Shown here: piece by piece, positions 1-11,309 of the stretch
How positions within the stretch are numbered: the first letter of the stretch is position 1
Layout: each line of letters starts with the position of its first letter
Assembly: GCA_024449915.1 (NCBI GenBank)
Contig: JAMZAV010000008.1
Location: 682,001-746,000, forward strand
Direction: 5' to 3'
Length of the DNA: 64,000 nt
From: Sweltsa coloradensis
Taxonomy: Eukaryota > Arthropoda > Insecta > Plecoptera > Chloroperlidae
Notes under the pieces: model-generated
Databases searched by the model: none
Seen by the model: the letters and a program-made list of their open reading frames with translations, nothing else
What the model was told of the DNA's origin: nothing
Position numbers and translations under genes: made by a program

Positions 1-330
1 AGTTTGACTACAATTGCATTAAGAATTAATAATGTAAAAAGTATTTAAAAATTGGTTTATGAAGGTTAAATATAAGGTATTATTAGTTTTAATAAGGTTT
101 AGTTAGATTGAACAATGAATAATGAAGATTTATTAAGGGTATATCAGGTAGATAGATGAGGTATTAGCTTAAATAAGGTTTATTAAGTTTTCATAGTGCG
201 AGATAAGGTTAATAGTAAATTATGATTAATAGAGATTAATCATGTATAATATGGTTTATTAAGGTTTAAGTTAGGTTAAATGTTGAATAAATAAGATTGA
301 ATAAGGTCAATAGGATTTTAAAAAAGTAAT
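1..330. repeat. Degenerate A/G-rich low-complexity DNA
   Basis: The top strand repeats variants of aaggttta and ataagatt with almost no cytosine. It looks like a decayed short-period repeat. There is no coding potential and it is not a clean telomeric array. Confidence 0.35.
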
Positions 331-980
331 TTAAATTTTTCATAAGTGAATGAATAACTGGCGTTAAATGAATAAATAAATTACTTGCGTAAAAAAATAT
401 CAAAACTAGATCAAATTCTATTCCTCCGTGAGTCTGTAAGTGATGATCAAATTTCCCCTTGTGCTAGAGAAATAGCATTATGATAATTATGTGTGGGTTC
501 TACGTCGCACGCACAACCAACCAACACAAGGCCCCGAGCTAAGAGCTGGCACAGACAAGATGAATCGATGTTCTGGCCAAGCAGGTTAACCCGAGGCTGA
601 GGCTTACCGACGCGGAACTCAACTAATAAACACACTTTTTAAATATCATCAAGTTGGATGAACTTTATAATCAAGAGCCACATGGTATATTGCTTGCGGT
701 GCCGGCATAACAATTTGTGCCTAGTAGTGACTGTTAAGTTGTCAGTTATCTTATGCAGCACCACCATTATTAGACCAAATATTAGGAATAAACTGCAAAC
801 AATAGTTAAAGTTTACTTAAACTGACAGCGCCACTAATTTTAAGTAGAGCTTTATATAACTTACACTATAATGCAATGTAATATTTAAAGAAGTTTGTGA
901 CTTAGCAAAGGAAAGACATAATCAACTTTAGCATAACCTGTTTAGAGGGTAAGTCGAAACGCGTTTTAACTTATCTTAAT
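331..980. other. No gene seen; unassigned sequence
   Basis: Mixed sequence with a GC-richer patch at about 490-620. Open frames are short, and no splice-bounded exon or known repeat could be recognised. Confidence 0.4.
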
Positions 981-984
981 AGCC

Positions 985-1350
985 AGCGGTTTAGCCGAGG
1001 TCGTTTAACCGGTTCCCACTCAAACACCGAAGTTAAGCAGCCTTCGGGCGTGGTCAGGGGAAGAGTGGGTGACAGCTTATCCCCGAAACTGACGTATACC
1101 ACTGATTAGAGCAGATGGATGGTTCGAGAGCTGGTGTAACGGCTTCGTTCTCCTCTACGTCTGTTTGGCAGGCCGGGTTAGTGGAGGACTGTCAAGGTTA
1201 TACCGTCCTTTCGGATGGGACGTTAAGCCGTTCGTCCCATGAGTATTTTTCGAAAGGAGTAGGCTACGTGCCGGTACCGGGTTTCGGGTTTTCCCTCCTC
1301 CCTTCTGTTCATACTTCATCCTCATCTATCACCACACATCGTCTCGAATA
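985..1350 (+). repeat. 5S rRNA-headed SINE (SINE3-like)
   Basis: Positions about 1009-1085 match the 3' two thirds of a 5S rRNA gene, including caccgaagttaagcagcc (internal promoter A-block) and gggtgac (C-block). The body that follows contains cggatgggacgttaagccg, a word I associate with SINE bodies, and ends near 1350. The flanking sequence is not a 5S array, so a retroposed element is the better call than a functional 5S gene. A truncated reverse copy lies at 14219-14290. Confidence 0.7.
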
Positions 1351-1394
1351 GCCAAAGTGCATTAATGTAATAAAAAAAACTTATAACCAAAGAA

Positions 1395-1620
1395 GTTCAA
1401 CTCTGATTTGGAAGGTCACGGGTTCGATCCTCCGTCGGTAATCTTGATCGGAGGTTTATAAGGTTTTAACAGTCGTTAACGCAAATTAAATCCGGTTAAG
1501 TCATTAATAATAGTTGTGAGACAGTCCCTTCACAAGAACCAAAACACCTAGTTAGTAACCCGAAGAGGGTCACACTTGCTAGAACTGATGTGTAAAACCT
1601 TATACAGTGAGTCCGAGGCG
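1395..1620 (+). repeat. Degenerate tRNA-derived SINE
   Basis: It carries a B-box-like cgggttcgatcc at about 1418 and then a body with cctagttag and gaagagggtcaca, in the same order as the better-preserved copies at 2235 and 2847. It is strongly diverged. Confidence 0.55.
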
Positions 1621-2030
1621 GATATTCCTTCGAAAAAGTTATTTATACCTAATCACCAAACACTAACTCGTTCGTAGATTTCACGAGATGATTATTTTCA
1701 AGTTTTCCGATGGTGTGAAGCATGAACTTGGTAGGTATAATGAATTCTCACGAGTAACGCTGTGTTGACTTGGCTGCCCTAACCTACCTTCCGATGTCAT
1801 GCTTCGCGCCACGTCCACCGTTTCTCAGCGCACGTGACCACGTAATATGGTTCGCGTGTCTCAAAATACAGACACCTCTTCATTAATATCGAGAAAACAC
1901 ACCGCGACCTAAACGAATCGCAACATTGACAAAGTAACAACAGCAAAATTTGAGCTGTTACTAAAATAATAATTTCATATGAAACTTGCCTTGTTTTCAA
2001 AAAGGTTGCAAATGCTCTTCTTTAAAGTAA

Positions 2031-2193
2031 GGGGACGCCTGAATAACGCCGAATGGAATAACGCCGAATCGATCGTGTGAAGAGTACTTGCCAATTTTCC
2101 TCCTAACCTTTTTCAACACAAAAGAGTAGCGTGGTACGCACACTACACACGATCGATTCGGCGTTGTTCCATTCGGCGTTATTCAGCGCCCCC
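2031..2193. mobile_element. MITE with long terminal inverted repeats and 7-8 bp target duplication
   Basis: The left arm (ggggacgcctgaataacgcc onward) is the inverse of the right arm ending cgttattcagcgccccc. The arms match over about 45 bp, down to cgatcgtgtg/cacacgatcg. The word aaagtaa occurs directly on both sides (2024-2030 and 2194-2200), which fits a target-site duplication. Each arm also holds two direct copies of ggaataacgccgaat or its variant. There is no transposase, so it is nonautonomous. A relative sits at 25594-25735. Confidence 0.8.
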
Positions 2194-2234
2194 AAAGTAA
2201 GATAATAAAAGCTAATTTACCAAACCGACAGTGT

Positions 2235-2500
2235 TGGCTCGAGCGCTAAGCGCTCGACTCTGATTCGGGAGGCCTCGGGTTCAAATCCCGTCGAGACCGG
2301 CAATCTTGACTGAAAGTTTTTTCCGAGGTTTTCCTCGGTCGTTAATGCGAATGCAAGGGATTGAGTCCTCTTTAATAGCCCTCGGACATCCCTTCATATT
2401 TGTCCTATCCGCAACATACCTAGTTAGTCACTTGAAGAGGGTCACACCGGTTAAATCTGATGTGTATACCCTACAGCGGGCATACTACAAAAAAATTTAC
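2235..2500 (+). repeat. tRNA-derived SINE, well-preserved copy
   Basis: The head resembles a tRNA with a B box (gggttcaaatcccgtcgaga, about 2278). The body has ttccgaggttttcctcggtc, catcccttca and cctagttag, then gaagagggtcaca. Copies at 2847, 4573, 4900, 61755 and, in reverse, 23880 share the same order of blocks. Confidence 0.75.
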
Positions 2501-2846
2501 CAAAACACACTTTATCCACTATGGTTAAAATCCATTGTATTGCTTCGTAGAGTAACTTAGATATTAGAAAAGCTTTACCTCTTCATAGAAGCTTCCGCTT
2601 CTAGATCCACGACGTTCGCTTCTAGATCCACATGGCTCGGACATTTGTGGCGTCAGTCAGCCGTACCAATAGGATTAAAACATTGCTGGAGCTATATCTC
2701 TTAAGGTTTTGGAAAGCCAGTCGGAAGGAATCACCTTCAGTGACTGGAATCAAGCCGGACTATACCTTCGGAGTCATATATGAGAGTTGTGTGTAACCCT
2801 TTATATTCACCGGGACTTAAGTCCATATGCCATTGAACTGACATAA

Positions 2847-3075
2847 TTGGCTCGAGCGCTAAGCGTTTGACTCTGATTAGGGAGGTGTTGGGTTCAAATC
2901 CCGTCGAGAACGGCAATCCTGACTGAAGATTTTTTCCTAAATTTTCCTTAATCGTAAATAGGAGTTTAAGGGATTGAGTCCTCTGAAACAGCTCTCGTAC
3001 ATCCCTTCACATTTGTCCCATCAGCAACATAGGCCTACCTAGTTCACTTGAAGAGGGGCATAGATTGCACTCTAA
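2847..3075 (+). repeat. tRNA-derived SINE copy
   Basis: It has the same head (ttggctcgagcgctaagcg) and the same B box as the 2235 copy. The body ends at cacttgaagaggggcatag. Confidence 0.75.
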
Positions 3076-3099
3076 CAGGTATCCGCGTATATCACACCA

Positions 3100-3510
3100 C
3101 TAACATCAACGTTATCAAATTACTGTTTAAACTATCACGTCCACGTCCTATAACACTTAAATACTGTTATCAGTAGATGTAAAGAGACTGTTAACAATAT
3201 ACACGAATTGCGCAATCATTTATAAACACTGTTACACATACACACATACATTCATGACGTACATTTTAACCGGTATGCTGAGACTCGTATTTCAAATCTG
3301 ATTTTTTCAATTTTTTATCCTCACATAGTAAACACGAGATAAATACATAGAAAACAAAACAGTTAACGCGTAACACATGACAATCAGAAGAGTGTATTGT
3401 GATGCTTGATTATACGAGGGGAATGGGTAGATAAAATTAAATACAATATAGTGAACAACACAATAATCTTTGCATGTGAACTAACATCAGCATTAGGAAT
3501 TTATTATCTT
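3100..3510. other. No gene seen; AT-rich spacer
   Basis: AT-rich sequence with no long frames and no recognised repeat. Confidence 0.35.
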
Positions 3511-4175
3511 TTATTTATTGGGGCTATAAACAGCAAAAACAATTTTTTTCGCGTAATCTATATCATAATACTACACCTTTAAAAAGTTATATCTTGCAAT
3601 TGTGATTTCTCACGAATGTTTTAATTTTTTATCCTGAAATTTGAGAAATATAACGTGTTGGGTAATTCCTTAAATCGGCTTGAACCTGCTAATTTTTTGT
3701 TCCACATAGATACTAGAGCATAGTACCACAGATAATAGAGTACACTATGTGGTATAGCACCAATCTAAAATGGTCTTTTACAGCATCCTGTCTTATAACT
3801 GTGTACAAGTATACACTCAAACACACAAAAATATGCATTCCAGAATCACACCCCTTCTTGGTAATCAGCATGCCTAAATACATGCCTACATGCCTCAATT
3901 CCAAAACAAAATAAAGTGGATTTACAAAAAAACGGTCGAGTATGCCAATTATGGTTAATTTTTTTTTTAATCAAAATCCTCCAAGGTCACGGCTCCACGG
4001 GGCATAAAGATCGTTCCCATGTTATTTCTAGTGGGAGTTTTTTGCCGATGGGACCATACACAAAAATTACCAAGTCTGACATTTATTTTTCGGGACATGG
4101 TGGACCCAATAATTTTTTATTACCATCTAGATTCATAACTAGTTTGCCTGAATGAAATATTTTTTTTTGAGTTTA
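3510..4175 (+). repeat. Dispersed repeat, copy 1 of 3
   Basis: It shares ordered blocks with 50532-51165 and 63799-64000: cataatctatagcataa-like, ttatatcttgcaa, ttaaatcggcttgaacc, and near the end cctgaatgaaatat. The other two copies begin right after a TTAA, which suggests a piggyBac-type nonautonomous element. No transposase remains. Confidence 0.65.
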
Positions 4176-4572
4176 GCGGGTGAATACCCCTTCAAGACCC
4201 TTATCGTAAAGAAACTCTTCTAAGGGGTAGTATGCTTTATTAGTTCGCAAAATTTTAAGCTTACTCCGAAATGTAATTAAATGCTTGTGTTTTGCTTGGT
4301 TTGTATTTGAAAGTTTGATCGAGGTTTGACCGTGTGCTTGGCTTCTTTCTACTGGCATGGTGCTGAAACTGAGTGGATGCGGGCTTCCCAACCAGAACAA
4401 GGTTTCACCAAGCTCGTCATGTTACAACTTCATCGATCACGCATTACTGGCTAGATGACAGCCTTCGGATTTAACCCCCATGTACTTCGAACCACCCTCG
4501 ATAATGTTTCGCTCTTCCGAAAGATGTTCACTACAGACACGCATGAATGAAAATATCGACAGACAGAGTTGT

Positions 4573-4790
4573 CTGACTCTGATTCGGGAGGTATCGGCTT
4601 CAAATCCCGTTGAGACCGGCAATCCTGGCTAATGTTTTTTCCGAGGTTTTCCTCAGTCGTTAATGCAAATGCAATGGTTTGAGTCCACTTAAACAGCCCT
4701 CGGACATCCCTTCACAATTGTCCTGTCCGCAACATACCTAGTTAAGACACCTGAAGAGGGGCATGAAAATGCACCCTGGGCAGGCTTCCC
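4573..4790 (+). repeat. tRNA-derived SINE copy, 5'-truncated
   Basis: It starts inside the tRNA-like head (gactctgattcgggaggta) and keeps the ttccgaggttttcctcag block and the end gaagaggggcatg. It runs directly into the TTA microsatellite, which probably grew from its tail. Confidence 0.7.
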
Positions 4791-4795
4791 ACAAA

Positions 4796-4796
4796 A

Positions 4797-4890
<94 letters not shown>
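4796..4890 (+). repeat. (TTA)n microsatellite
   Basis: About 31 uninterrupted tta units follow the SINE tail. Confidence 0.95.
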
Positions 4891-4893
<3 letters not shown>

Positions 4894-4899
4894 AAAACA

Positions 4900-5085
4900 T
4901 CTTCCGAGGTAGCTCATGCATCGCGTGAGACAGATCCAGGATAGCACGGGTTCGAATCCCACCGCTGACAATCTTATCTCAAAAGTCTTTTTCGAGGTTT
5001 CCTTCCACCGTTAATGCAACCGCAAGGGGATGTGTCATCTTCAAAAGCCCTCGGACATTACCTTCACAGTTACCTAAAAAGCGTA
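4900..5085 (+). repeat. tRNA-derived SINE, divergent subfamily
   Basis: A tRNA-like head with cgggttcgaatcccaccg is followed by ttttcgaggtttccttcc and ccctcggacatta. Block order is the same as in neighbouring SINEs but the spacing differs. Confidence 0.65.
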
Positions 5086-5099
5086 TTACACTAAGACTG

Positions 5100-7430
5100 C
5101 AGTCAGCCCATGTCAGTCACTGATTGGAACGAATTGCAGTTTTTTGGTTTGTTTATAAAATCATTATTCATTTATAATTTACAGCTTTTTGTACAATTTC
5201 CATATACACATTTTCATGGTTAACATGAATTTGGGTCGTAGTTGGCTACAATAATTGTCTAGATAGATAATTTTCTAAACTGCCAACTGCAATCGAGGGT
5301 TGGATTTTTATGGTACTGAACATGCGCACATTCGTTTTGTTCACTTCTGATTGTAACCAAAATCTGTACTACCCTAATAAACAAAAATTCCTTAACTACG
5401 TTTTTTTTTAGTTAGCACTGTTATTCATATAGTCGGGGACATACCTACGTCTGAACTAAGTAAGAAGATCGTATCTGCATGCAAAAGTGTCAAATCGACT
5501 ATTAAATATACCTTATCTACATCTTTTTAAGCTTGTTTACAGTCACGTTTTCATGAATAACTCAAAATCTGCTTGGGCGTAGTTAAGGCCCTCTTGTTTA
5601 GTATGGCAGTAGCTAGTTGGCGGCGACCCCAGTGTAAAACTCCTATTGTATGTACTTAGGTTACTTGAACAGAGTTACATCGGGAAAAGCTGCTGTGAAC
5701 GCTACAGAGGGCAAATGGCATCCTTACATGGACAGAGGTGTTTAAGGTTTCAGCCGGCCGCATATTGAGAGAGGGACTGCTGGCTGCAGGCTATGTGGAC
5801 TTTGACCACTACACATTATTAAATAGCGAGACTAGCCCTAGGTCCAATATGCGGTGCCCCATTGAATAACATTGTTTAAGAGATGGCACACTAACTTCAG
5901 TAGGCAGCGGAATGCGGATGGGGAAGAGATAAAACACTTTCACGTTTATATTCAAAAAAATTACAAAAATAGCCTAATAAGTGATAGGCAAGTTGTGAAA
6001 ATCAACTTGTTATAGGACGCAAATGTGAAATTAGTAATGATCACGTTTTATAGTACATCCACATCTGAACACTGCAAACTGCCATTGTACAAAAAATAGT
6101 AACTAACTGAACAAAAACAACCTTGACATGGCTGCAGGAATGCGTATAGTCTACCTACACACTTACAACACTCAATGCAATAAAGCAATTTCATTTTTCC
6201 TGACACTCACATGATCAAGTATGAGCAGTAAAGACATTCATTATTCAAGAGGATTCCATTACCGTAATTCATGTCGTGTACTTAAACAGCGCAGAGTGTC
6301 GTAACCTCGCACTTCGCAGATTGCAGTGCTATTACAGTGATATCAATGCATATACCTACGCTCTATTAGATGTGGTTGCATAATAGAAGAACAGAACATT
6401 GCACAAACTCCAGAAATTACCAACTTCCAGCTCGACTATGGACTGAACCCGAATCTAGATTGGCTTTCTGGATGGTATTCAATGCTATGAGTCACGTCTA
6501 CGTATATGAGTATATAGCGCTTCTCACATTCCCGCCCGAATAATGGAGGGGCCTCGTCCACAAGTAACGTTTTACCAGATAAAATTGATGGGTCTACATC
6601 TTTGTTTGAATTCTGTTTTTTTGTTTTGTTTTTTATTACTTAGACTCTTCGCTAACGCTTTATCCTGTCGCGTTGTGGATGAGCTTTCATGGTTGATTAT
6701 CGTTGCCTTAAAAGTACGATTTCTATAAGAAATATTTCTTCGATCCGCCCCTGAGGGTACCATACAAGTGTTGCTAGTAACTAGTAGTAGTACTAGTAAT
6801 AGTAGCAGTAGTGCTAGTAATCACAACTGTTGTGATTCTACTCAGGTGAATAATAAGTTTAAGTGTACCTAATTACTTGGTTTTTTTTTTCTGATGGTAC
6901 CTTCTGATGGTCTGATGGAGCTTTAAGGACGAAAGATAATTTCACGCGAAAATTGTATAATACAATTATGTTAATGTCATACTTAACTGAAAAAAATTTA
7001 ATTAAATATTATAATTATTATTTCCTCACAATAATATTGATATAAGCCAGCAAGTCAAAATATTTTTTTTTGGATCATCAAATAATAGTATGAACCATTA
7101 GCCACATATTATTTAATTTAAGATCCCCAAGATAGTAAAAATAAAGTTATTGATTAATCTAAATCTGAATCATCAGATTATGAGTTATGATTAGGATTAA
7201 CAGGGAAGAATACCCAAAAAGGCTCAACCGTCAACCCAACCATGTTTTGTATAGGTCTATTCAATTTTTAAACTTGCCTGGTAGCTGTGGTATGATTATA
7301 TGTATCAAAGATCATGACCTTAAATTCGTCCCATGACCCACAGTCCGTTGTTAATGAATAATTTTTTATTAAACGAGTCGCCACAGGGTACACTACTTAA
7401 AGATTTAACAATTGGCAAATGCGGCAGAGA
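5100..7430. other. No gene seen upstream of the promoter array
   Basis: This stretch has no convincing exon. It holds a degenerate tag/ctag run at about 6775-6830 and several AT-rich blocks. Only short chance frames are present. Confidence 0.4.
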
Positions 7431-7702
7431 AGCCTCGCGGAGATCCAGTAACCTAGCTCCCCATCCATACCCCTCCTAATCCCATCACACTTCAACTAAG
7501 TATTTCCCATAACAGCCAAGGTATACATACAGCTAGATTTCCAGTATTCTGAAGTCTTCCTGCAAAAACTATTGGTACGTAACATACATGTTCCTAGCGA
7601 CCACAAACCTAGCGGAGATCCAGTGAACCTAGTGTTACTCCTGGCTCCACCCCTCCTACTCCCCTCCTACTCCATCTTAGCATTTCCCCTCACAGCAGAG
7701 GG

Positions 7703-7734
7703 TATATATACTGCTAGCTCTCCAGCAGACTTCA
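7703..7734 (+). promoter_or_regulatory. Core promoter of array unit 1
   Basis: TATATATA at 7703-7710 and ttcagtc with its A at 7734 place the box at -31, the classical distance. This is the first unit with an intact box; the unit before it (7522) has a degraded box and a shortened leader. Confidence 0.6.
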
Positions 7735-10700
7735 GTCTTCCTGCAAGACTCTAACACGAACATCAACCTGCAACTATCGGTACGTAACATACTTGTACCT
7801 AGCGACCACAAACATAGCGGAGATCCAGTGAACCTTGTGTTATTCCTGGCTCCACCCCACTCCTACTCCCCTCCTACGCCATCTGAGCATTTCCCCTCAC
7901 AGCCAGGGTATATATACTGCTAGCTCTCCAGCAGACTTCAGTCTTCCTGCAAGACTCTAACACGAACATCAACCTGCAACTATCGGTACGTAACATACTT
8001 GTACCTAGCGACCACAAACCTAGCGGAGATCCAGTGAACCTTGGGTAACTCCTTCCCTACTCCTGCTCCCCTCCTACTCCATCCTAGCATTTCCCCTCAC
8101 AGCCAGGGTATATATACTGCTAGCTCTCCAGCAGACTTCAGTCTTCCTGCAAGACTCTGACGCGAACTTCAACCTGCAACTATCGGTACGTAACATACTT
8201 GTACTAGCGACCACAAACCTAGCGGAGATCCAGTGAACCTTGTGTAACACCTGGCTCTACACCCATCCCCACTCCTACTCCCCTTCTACGCCATCCTAGC
8301 ATTTCCCCTCAAAGCCAGGGTATATATACTGCTAGCTCTCCAGCAGACTTCAGTCTTCCTGCAAGACTCTAACACGAACATCAACCTGCAACTATCGGTA
8401 CGTAACATACTTGTACCTAGCGACCACAAACATAGCGGAGATCCAGTGAACCTTGTGTAACACCTGGCACTACACCCATCCCCACTCCTACTCCCCTCCT
8501 ACGCCATCTGAGCATTTCCCCTCACAGCCAGGGTATATATACTGCTAGCTCTCCAACAGACTTCAGTCTTCCTGCAAGACTCTAACACGAACATCAACCT
8601 GCAACTATCGGTACGTAACATACTTGTACCTAGCGACCACAAACCTAGCGGAGATCCAGTGAACCTTGTGTAACACCTGGCACTACACCCATCCCCACTC
8701 CTACTCCCCTCCTACGCCATCCTAGCATTTCCCCTCACAGCCAGAGTATATATACTGCTAGCTCTCGAGCAGACTTCAGTCTTCCTGCAAGACTCTAACA
8801 CGAAGTTCAGCCTGGAACTATCGGTACGTTACATACTTGTACCTAGCGACCACAAACCTAGCGGAGATCCAGTGAACCTTGTGTAACACCTGGCACTACA
8901 CCCATCCCCACTCCTACTCCCCTCCTACGCCATCCTAGCATTTCCCCTCACAGCCAGGGTATATATACTGCTAGCTCTCCAGCAGACTTCAGTCTTCCTG
9001 CAAGACTCTAACACGAACATCAACCTGCAACTATCGGTACGTAACATACTTGTACCTAGCGACCACAAACATAGCGGAGATCCAGTGAACCTTGGGTAAC
9101 TCCTTCCCTACTCCTGCTCCCCTCCTACTCCATCCTAGCATTTCCCCTCACAGCCAGGGTATATATACTGCTAGCTCTCCAGCAGACTTCAGTCTTCCTG
9201 CAAGACTCTGACGCGAACTTCAACCTGCAACTATCGGTACGTAACATACTTGTACCTAGCGACCACAAACCTAGCGGAGATCCAGTGAACCTTGTGTAAC
9301 ACCTGGCTCTACACCCATCCCCACTCCTACTCCCCTCCTACTCCATCCTAGCATTTCCCCTCACAGCCAGGGTATATATACTGCTAGCTCTCCAGCAGAC
9401 TTCAGTCTTCCTGCAAGACTCTAACACGAACTTCAACCTGCAACTATCGGTACGTAACATACTTGTACCTAGCGACCACAAACCTAGCGGAGATCCAGTG
9501 AACCTTGTGTAACTCCTGGCTCTACACCCATCCCCACTCCTACTCCCCTCCTACTCCATCTTAGCATTTCCCCTCACAGCCAGGGTATATATACTGCTAG
9601 CTCTCCAGCAGACTTCAGTCTTCCTGCAAGACTCTAACACGAACTTCAACCTGCAACTATCGGTACGTAACATACTTGTACCAAGCGACGACACACCTGG
9701 AAAAGATCCAGTGAACCTTGTGTAACACCTGGCTCTACACCCATCCCTACTCCTGCTCCCCTCCTACTCCATCTAAGCATTTCCCTTCACAGCCAGGGTA
9801 TATATACTGCTAGCTCTCCAGCAGACTTCAGTCTTCCTGCAAGACTCTGACGCAAACTTCAACCTGCAACTATCGGTACGTAACATACTTGTACTTAGCG
9901 ACCACAAACCTAGCGGAGATCCAGTAGACCTTGTGTAACACCTGGCTCTACACCCATCCCCACTCCTGCTCCCCTCCTACTCCATCTTAGTATTTCCCCT
10001 CACAGCCAGGGTGTATATACTGCTAGCTCTCAGTCAGACTTCAGTCTTCCGTCAAACTTTGACACGAACATCAACCTGCAACTATCAGGACGTAACATAC
10101 TTTTACCTAGCGACGACAAACCTAGCCGAGATCCAGTGAACCTTGTGTAACTCCTGGCTGCACCCCCATCCCCACTTCTACTACCCTTCTACTCCATCCT
10201 AGCACTTCCCCTCACAGCCAGGGTATATATACTGCAAGCTCTTGAGTGGACTTCAGTTTTCCTGCAAGACTTTAACACGAACTTCAACCTGCATTTATCG
10301 GTACGTTACATACTTGTACTTAGCGACCACAAAACTAGTGGAGATCCAGTGAACCTTGGGTAACTCCTGGCTCTACATCCATCCCCACTCCTACTCCCCT
10401 CCTACTCCATCTTAACATTTCCCCTTATAGCCAGGGTATATATACTGGTAGCTCTCCAGCGGATTTATGTCTTCTTGCAAGACTCTGACACGAACTTCAA
10501 CCTGCAATTTATCGGGACGTAACATACTTGTACCTAGCGACGACAAGACTAGCGGAGATCCAGTGAACCTTGTGTTACACCTGGTTACACCCATCCCCAC
10601 TCCTGCTCCCCTCCTTTTCCATCTTAATATTTCCCCTCACAGCCAGGGTGTATATACTGCTAGCTCTCCAGCAGACTTCAGTCTTCCTGCAAGACTCTGA

Positions 10701-10840
10701 CGCGAACTTCAACCTGCAACTATCGGTACGTAACATACTTGTACTTAGCGACTACAAACCTAGCCGAGATCCAGTAAACCTTGTGGTACACCTGGCTCCA
10801 CCACCATCCCCACTCCTACTCCCCTCCTACTCCATCTTAG

Positions 10841-10893
10841 CATTTCCTCTCACAGCCAGGGTATATATACTGCTAGCTCTCCAGCAGACTTCA
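10841..10893 (+). promoter_or_regulatory. Core promoter of the last array unit (unit 16)
   Basis: gcatttcctctcacag lies just upstream of TATATATA (10862-10869), and the initiator tcagtc has its A at 10893, 31 bp after the first T of the box. In most other units the upstream word is gcatttcccc; its reverse (ggggaaatgc) loosely resembles a Rel/NF-kB site. This unit is closest to exon 2. Confidence 0.6.
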
Positions 10894-10938
10894 GTCTTCC
10901 TGCAAGACTCTAACACGAACTTCAACCTGCAACTATCG
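10893..10938 (+). other. Predicted noncoding first exon (last unit)
   Basis: From the initiator A the leader runs 46 nt to aactatcg|gtacgt, a good donor. It contains no ATG. Its first 17 nt (agtcttcctgcaagact) form a 6-bp stem with a 5-nt loop at the predicted cap. Equivalent exons occur in the other units; two of them (donors near 10090 and 10514) have lost the GT, reading ggacgt. Confidence 0.6.
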
Positions 10939-11309
10939 GTACGTAACATACTTGTATTAAAATCATAAAAAAATTGCTTGACTATTGAATTTGGTTCATT
11001 ACGAGAACTCACAAAAATCAATGCCCATGCAATATTGTTGTGATTTTGAGTTTAAAAGTTTTAATTTTTTAATTTTAATTTTAATTTAAAACTATTCATC
11101 TAAGCAAAGGATATTTGGCTAAATGTTAAAATTCTTTAGAATTAAAAACAAATAAATGTATGTCTTCTATTGCAAAAAATTAAATGAGAGGCAGAATATG
11201 TTCATAAAAAAAATACTATCAATAATCTTTATTCTTTTTTAAAACAGCTTATTTTGAAGTATCTTATTTTTTCAGACTCGATTGGAAATCGTACCAACAT
11301 CAATCAGTC

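Larger units (their letters stand above)
7434..10955 (+). repeat. Tandem array of ~213-bp promoter/first-exon units
   Basis: TATA boxes start at 7703, 7909, 8109, 8321, 8534, 8747, 8960, 9160, 9373, 9586, 9799, 10012, 10224, 10437, 10649 and 10862, and a decayed unit precedes them (TATACATAC at 7522). Spacing is 212-213 bp except for 206 bp (unit 1 to 2) and two 200-bp units (ending at 8109 and 9160). The two short units carry the same variant sequence 1051 bp (five units) apart, which indicates higher-order duplication. Each unit has in order: aacctagcggagatccagtg; a pyrimidine-rich tract of cctactcc words; gcatttcccctcacag; TATA box; TCAGTC initiator; a ~46-nt leader; and usually a GTACGT splice donor. 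No unit contains a long conserved reading frame, so this is not a coding repeat. The array ends about 340 bp before exon 2 of the peptide gene. Confidence 0.9.

Noticed and set aside
1..330. Insect telomeric TTAGG repeat
   Set aside because: The aaggttta-like words are irregular and no (ttagg)n run is present.
985..1085. Functional 5S rRNA gene
   Set aside because: Only part of the 5S gene is matched and a SINE body follows, so a 5S-headed SINE fits better.
5760..5860. Inverted ccgcatattg words as MITE ends
   Set aside because: Only 10 bp match and no target duplication is visible.
7434..10955. Tandem array as a CRISPR array or coding repeat
   Set aside because: Units are 213 bp and nearly identical along their full length, without short repeats separated by unique spacers. 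Frames do not stay open through successive units, so it is neither CRISPR nor a repeated protein.
10570..10968. 132-codon open frame at the end of the array
   Set aside because: It spans two units only because stops happen to be lost there. The same frame is closed in most other units.
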